Source: Diploptera punctata
Taxonomy: Eukaryota > Arthropoda > Insecta > Blattodea > Blaberidae
DNA: 64,000 nt
Reading direction: 5' to 3'
Assembly (NCBI GenBank): GCA_030220185.1
Contig: JASPKZ010007248.1
Span: 1,240,001 to 1,304,000, forward strand
Below the pieces are notes generated by a model. The model had not been told where the DNA came from. It saw nothing but the letters and a program-made list of their open reading frames with translations, and ran no database searches. Shown in pieces: positions 9,684 to 19,489 of the stretch (position 1 is the first letter of the stretch; every line of letters starts with the position of its first letter). Both the position numbers and the translations under genes were made by a program.

Positions 9684-10262
9684 CAATTAAATATGGGCTC
9701 ATTTCTGGAAATGCATGCTATTATGTATTACAGGGACTCTCGACGTTCCAACTCCTTTAAAAAAAAGTTGCACTGAAATTATATAAAACTATTATTCTAT
9801 CATTTATGTTATATGGACGCGAAACATGGACTCTTACTATAAGGGAGGAAAGGAGATCACGAGTATATGAGAATATAGTTCTTAATAAAATTTTTGGACC
9901 AAAGTGAGATGACCAGACAGGTGAATGGAGGAGACTACACAACAGTGAACTTCATGGTCTTTATAGGAAGCCACATATAATAAGAACAGTTAAGTCTCTT
10001 AGACTGCGATGGGCAGGACATGTGGCACGAATGGGGAATGGAAGACGTGCATGGAAGCTTCTTGTAGGAATACCAGAGGGAAAACGCCCAGTAGGTAGAC
10101 CAAGAATGAGATGGGAGAATAACATTAACTACGATTTGAGGGAAGTAGATTATACAGATAATGATTGGAAAACATTAGCTCAGGATAGGGATGTATGGAG
10201 AGCTTATGTCCACGCGGCCATGAACCTATGGGTTCGATAGTGCCAGTGAATTAGTTAGTTTG
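9684..10262 (+). pseudogene. 5'-truncated RTE-like element (3' end)
   Basis: Carries the last ~185 codons of the RTE protein, with in-frame damage in the first half (for example tgagatgacc in place of agagatgaac near 9905). An open stretch runs from 10022 to 10240 with ARMGNGRRAWKLLVGIPEGK and ends in the element's normal TAG. After gccagtga the tail is a short ttagttag type, unlike the taag type of most other copies. It lacks endonuclease and RT. Confidence 0.85.
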
Positions 10263-10269
10263 TAAATAA

Positions 10270-10462
10270 ATAAAAGGTAAAATGATCCCACTACAGGTCA
10301 TAGGAGACCCTTGTGGTAGTAGGAGGTTAAGGCTCCCACTTTTTTCTAGACAATCGGCACTTGATGTTAGCCGGGTTGTCAGCCCTGCGTGATGGCGGCC
10401 TTTACCCCAGAACAAGCGTCTGGTACTCATTTGTGTTAGAGGCTGAGTCGACCCCAGGTCCA
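10270..10462 (-). mobile_element. SINE family C (5'-truncated)
   Basis: Minus-strand copy with 'ttctagacaatcggcacttg', 'gttgtcagccctgcgtgatg', 'gtctggtactcatttgtgtt'. It ends near the word gaccccag, so the tRNA head and leader are missing. It lies a few bases after the RTE 3' tail. Confidence 0.85.
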
Positions 10463-10810
10463 CATATGTAAATAATTACCAGAGAGAAACGTGTACTTAA
10501 TTTTCTCAAAACATGTGAAAAAGCCTTAAAGTGAAAAGTTGAACACAGCGTAACCTAAAATCAACATATTGCAATGTAAAATGTGTATTAGTTTATTGCT
10601 CAGACAATGTAGCCAACTTATAACAAAAACTCGCTAACAAACAAGTGAACACTTTACTAATCTGTGTATTAACTCACCCATTTTCTCACACTAATTTGCC
10701 AAAACTAACGCTAACTTGCCCAATAATGTAGGTTGTCTCTTGGCATAGAATCCCCTTATATATGAGCAAACATGTTGGCTATTGGTTATAGCGGGAACAC
10801 GTGTTATCAC
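10463..10810. other. No recognised feature
   Basis: AT-rich sequence without motif. It ends at gttatcac/tagag (10803-10815), which resembles an hAT border. Confidence 0.4.
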
Positions 10811-11290
10811 TAGAGGGCACTAAAAACCATAAATATATACATGCAACTATGCAGCAGAAAAGTTGAAAATATGCTCTTAAAATTTAAAAAAAAATATGCA
10901 CAAAAATTAATTTTATTCTTATAGTAAAATACATTATTTCTCACTTCATTTTATTTATGAAGCAAACAATTGTACTATTTTTACTTTTTCGTTCTTAATT
11001 GAAGTCAATAATTGTATTTTATAGTGTCATTCTCATTAATCTCGTCTGTAATATGAAATGTAAGTCAACAATCATTTAACGATCACTTATTAATTTTTGT
11101 TACAATAAATAATCAAATATTTTTCTAAATTTTCTGGTAGAAAGCGCTTCCTTCCGTCACTTAAAATGTGTTTGTACGAAGAGAATGATCTCTCCGCTTC
11201 ACACGAGGTCACAGGGCACTCATAGAATAATAAATAAAACAAGTCTGGAAGAGAGTAGGGATAGTTTTTTACATGCACCATGCCGTGATA
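10811..11290 (-). mobile_element. hAT transposon fragment with dimerisation domain
   Basis: A 63-codon minus-strand frame (11090-11281) contains CPVTSCEAERSFSSYKHILS followed by ENLEKYLIIYCN. This is the conserved C-terminal dimerisation segment of hAT transposases (pattern: S.. .ERSFS.yk.i...R.....nL...l). It starts at a methionine inside the domain; upstream coding sequence is absent, so the fragment is severely truncated. The AT-rich stretch between 10811 and 10930 has aaaatatgc words similar to the ends of the 28-31-kb hAT element. The right border is not resolved. Confidence 0.7.
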
Positions 11291-11765
11291 TTTTCCGGAC
11301 TATTTAACTTGTACTCCAAATGGGAGTCAATGACCAATCACATTTCAATGAATTTTGAATTACAACCACTCAGTCTTTTTCACCTCGATCCTATCGATTT
11401 AATTTTATCACATTAAAATCAAGCTCCTCCTTTTTACCATTCTGAATAGGCCAGAGCATTATTTTGCAGTGACTGACTCTCTAAGAAATACTTTGAATAT
11501 AACAATTTATATATTAATATGTAAGAATCCTACAATGCAAATGGCTCCAAGATTATAGTGCACGATTGTAACCAGATTCTGCTTGCGGGATATAATAGAA
11601 AAACATTTATAGCAATTGATTATACCACAAAAAAAAAGAAGAAACCTCTATTTGCACTTCCTTGAACGTATTATTTCCCAGGTATTCGTGTTCCATAAAA
11701 ATATAATTGACATATTTACATCATAGGACATCAAAAATTAATTAATAACCTATAATGTTGGTTAT

Positions 11766-12102
11766 GCGCCGTAGCCGAGTGGTTAAGGCAGGAAGCCTTG
11801 GCGCAGAACTAAGGGACTTCCGCTGGTTCGAGTCTCCGTGGGGGAAGAAATTTTCTCATGGTATTTCGGCCAGTATGGGATCGGTGCCCACCCAGCATCG
11901 TGATGCATTTGGGTAGCTACAATAAGTAGCGGCTCCAGGTTGAGAAAACCAGCTATAACGGTTGGGGGACTCGACATGCTTACCACATGTCACCCCTACA
12001 CTGGCTGATTATCATCTACCTTTGTGATTGACACATGTGGATGTGAGGCCAGCAGCAGGCTGGTAGGCTAAGGGCCTTGTAGGCCTGTCGCGCCAGGAGT
12101 TT
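11766..12102 (+). mobile_element. SINE family B, full length with 13-bp target duplication
   Basis: Plus-strand element with head gcgccgtagccgagtggtta, B-box region ggttcgagtctccg, and the body 'tttcggccagtatgggatcg...cacatgtggatgtgaggcca'. Direct repeats taatgttggttat at 11753-11765 and 12103-12115 define the insertion exactly (337 bp). It serves as the reference copy for the family in this window. Confidence 0.92.
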
Positions 12103-12360
12103 TAATGTTGGTTATAAACAGTTTGATGTGTTTCATTTTTTCTCCACTAGGGTGCATTCTTACAACATTGCGATCCTTTGGCAATAAATAATATGACCTG
12201 GTTGCTGTAATGAACAAATGAAACATAATAAACGTTTCTCATTTGTTTTTAAATATCGCCGTTTAAATTAAATACGTATATATTTTTTTAAAAAATAACA
12301 ATATTTAAATATTGATTTGTGAGTAAACAGTTTAATTTTATTCGTTAAATAATCATAACA

Positions 12361-12459
12361 AATGCCACTCTTTATTTCCGAATTCTCTAGATAAATTCAC
12401 TCGTCACTTCGTGACATCGTGAATTTATCGATAATTTGGAAATCACTCGTGACATTACT
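12361..12459. repeat. Imperfect hairpin
   Basis: Arms 12361-12398 and 12421-12459 pair imperfectly (aatgccactc...gataaattc against gaatttatcg...gtgacattac). The loop is itself self-complementary (gtcacttcgtgac). Confidence 0.7.
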
Positions 12460-12480
12460 TATGGTAAATCACAAATCCAA

Positions 12481-12965
12481 CAAAACTCAATTTTCGAATT
12501 TTTGAGAGTTAGATCTCTTTTCACAGCAACTATTTAATTGTAAACAAATCAGATAATGTTTTATGAATGTTGCTTGGTATTTAATAGCGACTTTAACAGC
12601 TGAAACACGCAGTTTGAAGTCTATGAGACGCGTCTGTTTTCTACAAAGCCGCCACTTAGCTTGGCAATAAAATACAAAGCCCCCTGATTCAAGAGCGACT
12701 TGAGAGCTTTTATTGAGTTCTGCAGTGCTGCAAACTAACCACAAAAAAATCTCTTCTACAAATGCATTTACCCTCTCTGATAAGAATAATAATCATCACA
12801 TCTCTCAGACGTTGTCTCACGGTCCACTCAGTGGACTTGCTTCACATTTCCTGAAGACACTTAACTGGTTAGCGCAATCAATTGCACTAAAACGAACTTA
12901 ACTGAACACTTTTAGCCTATTTTATCTCTGTCTATTTACCTTGAGTACTCTCTTTATACGTACTT
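12481..12965. other. No recognised feature
   Basis: Two 60-85-codon frames on opposite strands share no motif with known families. I do not support them as genes. Confidence 0.45.
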
Positions 12966-13190
12966 TTTTTTCTCAAATGCCCCAGGTTTGTCTTTCGACA
13001 TTCCTGGTTTCTCCCCTGGCATGGTGTACTTGTAACCCACTTCTGAGGTTCGGGCGCCTGGAAGGCGGGGTTACGTTGCCCCGATGATATGATGGGTGAT
13101 GATGATAATGGTGCGCCAGGAGAGTCTCTAATCCTAAGCTTAATCTAAGATGGATATTAATGACGATGATTGCGATGGCCATATGATTTA
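12966..13190 (-). mobile_element. SINE family A, 3' half
   Basis: Reverse complement of 'ctggcgcaccattatcatca...acgtaaccccgccttccagg...gcccgaacctcagaa...caggggagaaacc...ctggggcatttga', matching the 3' half of the 37.8-kb copy. The tRNA-derived head is absent. Confidence 0.85.
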
Positions 13191-13214
13191 CGTGCCATAA
13201 ACCACCCGGGCATT

Positions 13215-14570
13215 ACAAGTGACAAAGTACGTGTATATTTCAGTGAACTCCTAAACGACTGGACCCATTTTGACGATTTTTTGTGTGTGTCTGATTGGGT
13301 TCCTGGATAGTTTAGATTCACAATTAGACCCTATAAAACCATTAGGTGTAGGAGTTCATCTGAAGTGAAAATCGAAAAATCACTCTAGCGGTCACATTTT
13401 TCCATGTTTCACAATGAAACTCAGTTTACTTACTTACTTACTCACTGGCACTATCGAACCCGTAGGTTCATGGCCGCGCGGACATAAGCTCTCCATACAT
13501 CCCTATCCTGAGCTAATGTTTTCCAATCATTCCCTGTATAATCTACTTCCCTCAAATCATAGTTAATGTTATTCTCCCACCTCATTCTTGGTCTACCAAC
13601 TGAGCGTTTTCCCTCTGGCTTTCCTACAAGAAGCTTCCATGCAAGTCTTTCATTCCCCATACGTGCAACATGTCCTGCCCATCGCAGTCTACGAGACTTG
13701 ACTATTCTTATTATATCTGGATTCCTATAAAGACCATGTAGTTCACTGTTATGAACGCTTCTCCATTCACCTGTCTGTTCATCTCTCTTTGGTCCAAAAA
13801 TTTTCCTAAGTACTTTATTCTCAAATACTTGTAATCTCCTTTCCTCCCTTAAAGTAAGAGTCCATGTTTCGCACCCATATAATATAACTGGTAGAATAAT
13901 AGTTTTATATATTTTCAGTTTAATGTTTTTTGAAAGGAGTTGGGACATCAAGAGTCTCTGTAATGCATAATAGCACGCATTTCCAGAATTGAGCCTGTTT
14001 AATTTCTTTGTACATCTCATTCCTATTTGTGATTATTGTTCCTAGGTATTTGAATTCAGCCACTTCCTCAAAATTTCCCTCATTATGAAACTCAGTATAC
14101 TATATTAAAATAAACCGAGGTAGGTATTTTCAGAAAATGAGCATAATCCGACAATTAGAAGTGGAGGTTTGCCTGAAATCCGAAATTATACTCTGCCTAA
14201 ACGATTGGATCGATTTTGATGAAAAATTGTGTGCGTGTTTGAGTGGGTCCCTGGATGGTTTTAGATTAACAATTGGACCCTCTAAAACCACTAGATGCAG
14301 GAGTTCACCTAAAATGAAAACTTAAAAATCACTCTAGCTGTCACAATTTTCTATGTTTCACAACGAAAATCAGTAAAATAGACCGAGGTAGGTATTATCA
14401 AAAAAATCGTAAAATCCGACAATTAGAGGTGGAGGTTTAGCTGAAATTCCAAATTAAAAACTGACCAGCAACCGCCATGTTTGGGTCGTCTCAGCGTGTA
14501 CCATGCAAGTTAATTAACATTTAATATTTCATTTATTTAGGCGTAGCAACGCACGCCTGTTATTAGCTAG
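13215..14570 (+). mobile_element. Helitron-like element with 3' hairpin and CTAG end
   Basis: The body words 'gaactcctaaacgactggac', 'gtgggtccctggatggtttt' and 'caattggaccctctaaaacc' recur at 55.93 kb. The 3' end has the hairpin ggcgt-agcaacgc-acgcc (14540-14557), then nine bases, then CTAG followed by T, the structure expected of a Helitron 3' terminus. The body is partly duplicated (14087-14350 repeats words of 13219-13420). No Rep/helicase coding remains, so it is non-autonomous. An RTE copy interrupts it at 13426-14084. The 5' end (expected TC) was not pinned down. Confidence 0.7.
13426..14084 (-). mobile_element. 5'-truncated RTE-like insertion with 12-bp target duplication
   Basis: Inserted in the Helitron: atgaaactcagt occurs at 13414-13425 and 14085-14096. 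The 3' tail (ttac)n is at the left, followed by the terminal coding segment. The minus-strand frame 13451-14020 (189 codons) encodes CETWTLTLREERRLQVFENK, FGPKRDEQTGEW, GHVARMGNERLAWKLLVGKP and ends NLRVR-stop. The 5' truncation leaves only the C-terminus, so it cannot move on its own. The reading frame is intact over this length, suggesting fairly recent insertion. Confidence 0.92.
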
Positions 14571-14585
14571 TATATATATGACAAG

Positions 14586-14700
14586 ATAAGAAAAATAAAT
14601 GCCTGGATGGGATTTGAACCCGGAACTCTGAGTTGATATCTCAGTGCGCTACCGCTTACGCTATCAGACGAATCCAGAACAAACATTTATTTTTCTTATA
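14586..14700 (-). mobile_element. tRNA-derived SINE, family E
   Basis: The reverse complement reads gatagcgtaagcggtagcgc ... agttccgggttcaaatccca, then tttatttttctt and a TA-rich tail. The same sequence appears on the plus strand at 14985-15107 and on the minus strand at 16473-16558. Confidence 0.8.
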
Positions 14701-14888
14701 CATATTCTCTTATTATTACCAGATGTAGCGGGAACTCGGTCTCCACAGCCACCTAGTAGCTACTATAACAAGTAAGCAAATTAAAGAGAATATTTTTACT
14801 TTATAGCAGTGACTCTTTTTCGATGTTATAATTAAACCTTTTTGACATTGAGCAATGCAAGCTTAATATGATAAGATGAAAAAAAAAA

Positions 14889-14934
14889 TATATATATATA
14901 GAAGGGCAGTGAGACGGAGTTTCCGCTACCTCTC

Positions 14935-14975
<41 letters not shown>
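14889..14975. repeat. (TA)n tracts
   Basis: Two TA runs (14889-14903 and 14934-14973) separated by about 30 bp, lying between two inverted family E SINEs. Confidence 0.9.
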
Positions 14976-14979
<4 letters not shown>

Positions 14980-14984
14980 AAGGA

Positions 14985-15107
14985 AACATAAATGTTTGTG
15001 CGGGAATACCTGGATAGCGTAAGTGGTAGCGGACTGAAGTATCAATTTAGAGGTCCGGGTCCATTTCCCGTTCAGGCGTTTATTTTTCTTTTCATGTCAT
15101 ATATATA
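14985..15107 (+). mobile_element. tRNA-derived SINE, family E (inverted partner)
   Basis: Plus-strand copy with ggatagcgtaagtggtagcg, tccgggtccatttcccgttc and the 3' tail tttatttttcttttcatgtc ending in tatata. Together with the 14.6-kb copy it forms an inverted pair around TA repeats. Confidence 0.8.
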
Positions 15108-15513
15108 CCTGGTCATTTTCGGTATTAGGTAATTAGGTTCGAGAATTTGTAAAAGTTTTTCAAAACTGTTTTCTTGGTGAAAACCTCAGTAGGTACATTC
15201 CCTCACTAAAATATGTGAGAGGTGATTAGAAATGTATGTTGTATAAATACTGACTCATGTTGCGTGCCTCCGCGGCCGCCGCTAAAAATAGTTCAGCAGT
15301 AATTGTCCTTCCCATTGATATGAGCACAAGGTCGTTCTCCTTTTGTCCTGTGTTTATGTTACCCAACACTTACCGTTTTGCGATGATTTACTTACATGTC
15401 ACCCTCTGTAGTTAATTGTGAGGAACAGGAACTGCAACTAAATTAATATATTTTACTTACTTTCCCTAACGTCTCGGGCCTTACAGTGACACGACTTGTC
15501 GAGAGGTTTTTAA
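15108..15513. other. No recognised feature
   Basis: Moderately GC-balanced sequence with no motif-bearing frame. Confidence 0.45.
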
Positions 15514-15729
15514 ACTCTGGGTCACGCACACAATGATCGTACTCTGGGTCACGCACACAATGATCGTATTCTGGGTCACGCACACAATGATCGTACTCCG
15601 GGTCATGCACACAATGATCGTACTCTGGGTCACGCACACAATGATCGTACTCTGGGTCACGCACACAATGATCGTACTCTGGGTCACGCACACAATGATC
15701 GTACTCTGGGTCACGCACACAATGATCGT
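15514..15729 (+). repeat. 27-bp tandem repeat, eight units
   Basis: Unit actctgggtcacgcacacaa + tgatcgt. Starts fall at 15514 and every 27 bp to 15703, with only a few single-base variants. Because 27 is a multiple of three, frames on both strands read through with nine-residue periodicity (YDHCVRDPE on the minus strand). There is no upstream gene context, so I do not treat it as coding. Confidence 0.95.
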
Positions 15730-15823
15730 ACATTTAAACATGTTTTTTGCACGATAGTACGTTATGTCGTACGTATAGGAATGGCGACCAGGATTGAAAG
15801 TTGAATTTCCTAAATTTGGGGGT

Positions 15824-16136
15824 AAAATAAAGTAAAAGTAAAGTGAGCCCACAACAGACCCGGAGGCCCTTGGGGTAGTTGGAGGTTAAGGCTCCCACTT
15901 TTTCTAGACAATCGACACTTTATGTCAGCCGGGTTGTCAGCCCTGCGTGACGGCCGCCTTTACCGCCAGAACAATCGTCTGGTACTCATTTCTGTTAGAG
16001 GCTGAGTCGACCCCAGGGCCATAGTGCCGCCATAGGGTTTGGGTCAGTTTAAAAATCCTGACTCCAACGGGACTTGAACCCTCGACCCTCCGGCTTGTAG
16101 CTCAGTGCCTTAACTACTACGCTACGGCGTGCCCCC
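15824..16136 (-). mobile_element. SINE family C, full length with 12-bp target duplication
   Basis: Flanked by aaatttgggggt at 15812-15823 and 16137-16148. The reverse complement starts gggggcacgccgtagcgtag, has a B box near gggttcaagtcccg, and continues through 'gcctctaacagaaatgagta' to 'cttaacctccaactacccca'. This 313-bp copy defines family C here. Copy B of the host repeat shows the uninterrupted site. Confidence 0.92.
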
Positions 16137-16429
16137 AAATTTGGGGGTTGCGAACCTATAAATAAATAACTATACTGTAATATTACAAGTTACCTACCTA
16201 GGGTGGGAAGTAAAACCTCTCCCTTTTATGTATACTACGTGCATTGCATATACGAAAATATATCCAAAAGGTAGTCTTAATATACAATATACGAAACAAA
16301 TCACTGCATTTTAAATGAACTGAACTTTTATTTGAAACAATATAAAACAATAAATTGGTATTTGCTGCCATTTTATGTCTGGTGTCACGGCCTGCTGTGG
16401 TCTCAATTAATTTATTTTCGGCATTTACC

Positions 16430-16431
<2 letters not shown>

Positions 16432-16466
<35 letters not shown>

Positions 16467-16559
16467 ATGAAAAGAAAAAATAATGCTTGAGTCGGGATTT
16501 GAACTCGAGTCTCTAAAGTGACTCATATTTGCCTTCATTGCCAAATGTCAAAAATATAT

Positions 16560-16598
<39 letters not shown>
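16432..16598. repeat. (TA)n with embedded family E SINE
   Basis: TA runs at about 16432-16461 and 16562-16592 flank a minus-strand family E copy (16473-16558, reverse complement ending attattttttcttttcatat). The SINE tail runs into the TA tract as in the 14.6-15.1-kb pair. Confidence 0.75.
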
Positions 16599-16884
16599 TC
16601 AGGGTGTAAATGAATTATACCGCGTAAGTTTAACTATGTATAGAGGGGTATTATATAAGCATTTTGAGATAATGAACTAATGGTATAGGAATAAAAATGT
16701 CCAAGCTATGATTCAATTTGTAAAATGGTTGGCACGCCACTGATTGTTTCAAATTAAAATGGAAATAATATGATACAAACAAATAAAAATGAAATAAAAC
16801 TTAATTTCAAATAAAATAATAAGGAAGATACATCACACCCAAGGAAAATTACACAAAAAAGTATTCTCACTGTAACTTGCAACA

Positions 16885-16980
16885 AGCATCCGCCTTTAGC
16901 TCAGTGGTTATAGCAGTCTAATACCGATGCAAACGTAAGATTTATGCATCACGTTCGAAATTCCCTACTGTACGTGTACA
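16885..16980 (+). other. tRNA-like sequence, probable SINE head
   Basis: Reads gcctttagctcagtggttat ... cacgttcgaaattccc: a clear A-box-like segment and B box, but without a paired acceptor stem I can confirm. Located inside the mariner-type element. More likely a SINE head than a functional tRNA gene. Confidence 0.45.
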
Positions 16981-17370
16981 ATGTTTTTGTTCTTCCTTTA
17001 TTAACTACGTGCTGTAAATTAGTTACGTGCGTAGATTTACTTCTGGTTTAATTGTTTATTCATTATTTTACAGAATACGGTAATGGAATGTCGGCGCAGT
17101 ACACGAGTTACAAAACGATCTATGTACGTATTGTACAGACAATTGTTTGAAAGGGTAATAATAATTTGCATACTATAGAGTGCAATAGATTTCGCAAATA
17201 AAATGTGTAATTGTACTGTAGAGTACTTATGTACTTAGATAAACGATAGTTCAGTGATTAATAACATGAAGAGGTATAGTGTATGTCCACACGACATACA
17301 TAATGTTATTGGGAAATAAAAGCAATGCATTTGAGTAAACCAGAAAAAAAGTAAAGCACCTGCGGACTCA

Positions 17371-18410
17371 TTAAAGAAATTGTTCAAATTGGCGACTTTC
17401 ATTCTCACAACACAGAAGACATCGGCAACGAAAGAATTTTCGTACCCCGTTCAAGATACCAGGTGTCTCATGGAACACATCACATGCTGTGATTATGCGT
17501 GCAACTAACAGTTCATCTGTATCAACAGCGGTCGCATACACCAGAGTTTTCAGACGTCCCCACAAAAAATAATCAAGTGGACTGAGATCTGGACAGCGAG
17601 CTGGCCACACTGCAGTTGAACTACCTCTTCCTATCCAACGGCCACGATAAACTCCATCCAAATGATTTCGCACATTCCGGCAGAAATGGGGAGGAGCTCC
17701 ATCGTGCTGAAACCACATCATAATCCTGATGTGGAGAGGAACTTATTCTAGTAATGTAGATAGGACGTGCTCTAAAAATGTCCTATAAATGACACCATTT
17801 AATCTCCGGGGAAGAAGGTAGGGGCCAATGATGTGGTCAGAAATTATGCCTACCCATCATTCACCGAAAATCTCTGCTGGTGACTCCTCTGGAAGATGGC
17901 ATGAGGATTTTCATAATCCCACACATGACTGTTCTTCGACTTAGAACCAACCCATCCCTATGAATTACTGCCTCATCAATGAATAATACCGAGGAAAATA
18001 AGTGCAGTGGCTGCAGCAAAGCCCAATTACAAAATTGGGCCCGTTGAGCGATGTCCAGTAGCTGTAAGACTTGTACTTTTTGCAGATGAAAGGGATAGAG
18101 TTGGTTTTCATGCAGGACTTCCCATACACTTTGATAATTCGTACTCCATTACACGTCCGATAGCACGAGTACCTTTCACCCTATGAAGGACATTTTCTTC
18201 AAAATCTGCAGTACGCCGCGTACGTCTTGCACTGACGTCTACTCTGTTTACCTTCAATGCCCCATGCTCCCGAAAACGCCTATCAACAGACTCGAAGGTT
18301 GTTCGGTGAGGATGGCGTCTATTCGAATACCGCTCCGCGTAAATGGCAGCAGCTCTTACACCATTACTGCACCATGAATCAGATGCATATAGGCAAGTTC
18401 AGCATAACTA
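17371..18410 (-). pseudogene. DDE transposase of the mariner/Tc1-type element (broken)
   Basis: The best frame (17371-17721, 116 codons) begins at WFQHDGAPPHFCRNVRNHLD and continues to WPARCPDLSPLDYFLWG, the second catalytic aspartate block and the third acidic block of insect Tc1/mariner-superfamily transposases. Upstream, in shifted frames, are VWDYENPHA and GPYLLPRRLNG. Near 18250-18350 lies an N-terminal helix-turn-helix segment (AERYSNRRHPHRTTFESVDR) resembling the DUF4817-type domain of insect transposases. At least four frame changes or stops interrupt it, so it is inactive. Its position between matched inverted ends supports the call. Confidence 0.8.
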
Positions 18411-18421
18411 ATAGGAATTTT

Positions 18422-18640
18422 GCGCATGCCCATACTAAACAAATTTCAGTGTCAACATATTACAGTATACACGCAGTATACAATAGGAGAATAGCCATTT
18501 GCGCATGCCCGTACTAAACAAATTTCAGTGTCAACATATCACAGTATACACACAGTATACAATAGGAGAATAGCCATTTGCGCATGCCCATACTAAACAA
18601 ATTTCAGTGTCAACATATCACAGTGAAGAAAGAACGAAAG
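18422..18640 (+). repeat. 79-bp tandem repeat, about 2.7 units
   Basis: Units begin with gcgcatgcccatactaaaca at 18422, 18501 and 18580. The second mariner-type copy (near 23320) has only a single, diverged version, so the expansion is specific to copy 1. Confidence 0.9.
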
Positions 18641-18649
18641 AAAAAGAAA

Positions 18650-18745
18650 AAGAAAAAAAAGTCGCCTGCCGCGATTTGAACCATCAGTTTTCGAATCATA
18701 AATCCATCACTTTGACCATTAAGCCACATGTTAACTGCATAGATT
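18650..18745 (-). other. tRNA-like sequence within the mariner-type element
   Basis: The reverse complement contains tgtggcttaatggtcaaagt and gatggttcaaatcgcggcag. A shortened counterpart at 23218-23262 in copy 2 shows it was present before the two copies diverged. Probably an old SINE head captured by the transposon. Confidence 0.5.
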
Positions 18746-19489
18746 CTGCGTATTTCCCTCTGTACTAAAGCTTACATTGTGCCGATTCTACTAACCAGAA
18801 TGGAGTGGCGTGCAATCATCTGTTCAGATAGAAATTGTAAGGAATTTGAAAAAGCCAATATTTCATAAACGTTGTTGATGAATTATTAGCAATCAGGATC
18901 TCGGAATTAATACTAATACACGAAGTTATTCCAGTATATTTTCTCTCCTAGTGTGCTCTCCTGTTGATTTATCTGTATCAAATGTCGTTCAGTTTGATTC
19001 CCTATAACTCGCCCATTTTCTCTCGTAGACCATTAGTTCATTATCTCAAAATGTTTATATAATACCCCTCTATACGTAGTTAAATTTATGCGGTATAATT
19101 CATTTACACCCTGTATATATTGGCCAGACTGCTAATGTTGGTCAGTTGTTTATAATGAACACAAAATATTTCCGACAAAGATGTTATTACTTTACTATTA
19201 TTTATTATTTTGAAAAACATCATCGTGCAAAAAATAATGTACAACTCACGTTTGTTAAGTATTTTACAGAATCTCGGAAATTAAAAACCTCGCTATCGCT
19301 CGGTTTTTAATAATTTCCTCACTTCTGTAATAACCACTTCCCAATATCACATTATAATATACCATTGCACAAATATTCATCTTAGGGCTAAGATTTTTAT
19401 GCACTAAAAGATAAGATTGCAACACAGATAGGTTGTATTATTCAACTGTTTGTATATGAAACCTAAACAAAAGACAGTCTGGAGTCTAA

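Larger units (their letters stand above)
11283..12480 (+). repeat. Dispersed non-coding repeat R1 (copy 1)
   Basis: Parts of this segment recur in inverted orientation at 35831-36415: 'aaacagtttgatgtgtttca', 'tccactagggtgcattctta', 'aatgccactc', 'ttggaaatcactcgtg'. It contains no coding frame of note and is interrupted by a family B SINE. It ends in an imperfect hairpin (12361-12459). It may be a MITE or an internally deleted DNA transposon; the class is unknown. Confidence 0.6.
16600..19113 (-). mobile_element. Mariner/Tc1-type DNA transposon with ~85-bp inverted ends (copy 1)
   Basis: The left end cagggtgtaaatgaattata...gaactaatgg is repeated, inverted and nearly identical, at 19029-19113. 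Between them lies a broken transposase on the minus strand (17371 to about 18410), a 79-bp tandem repeat and two tRNA-like segments. The right flank begins with TA, but the left is TT, so the expected TA duplication is imperfect. A second copy occupies 20145-23800. Confidence 0.85.
15740..19390 (+). repeat. Dispersed non-coding repeat R2, copy A (interrupted)
   Basis: Matches copy B (33893-35370) along its length: 'gattgaaagttgaatttcct', 'tatgtatactacgtgcat', 'ttttaaatgaactgaact', 'gtcacggcctgctgtggtct', then, after a long insertion, 'gtcagttgtttataatgaac' and 'tacaactcacgtttgtt'. Copy A is broken by a family C SINE (15824-16136), a family E SINE in TA repeats and a mariner-type element (16600-19113). 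No coding potential is evident. The class is unknown. Confidence 0.7.
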
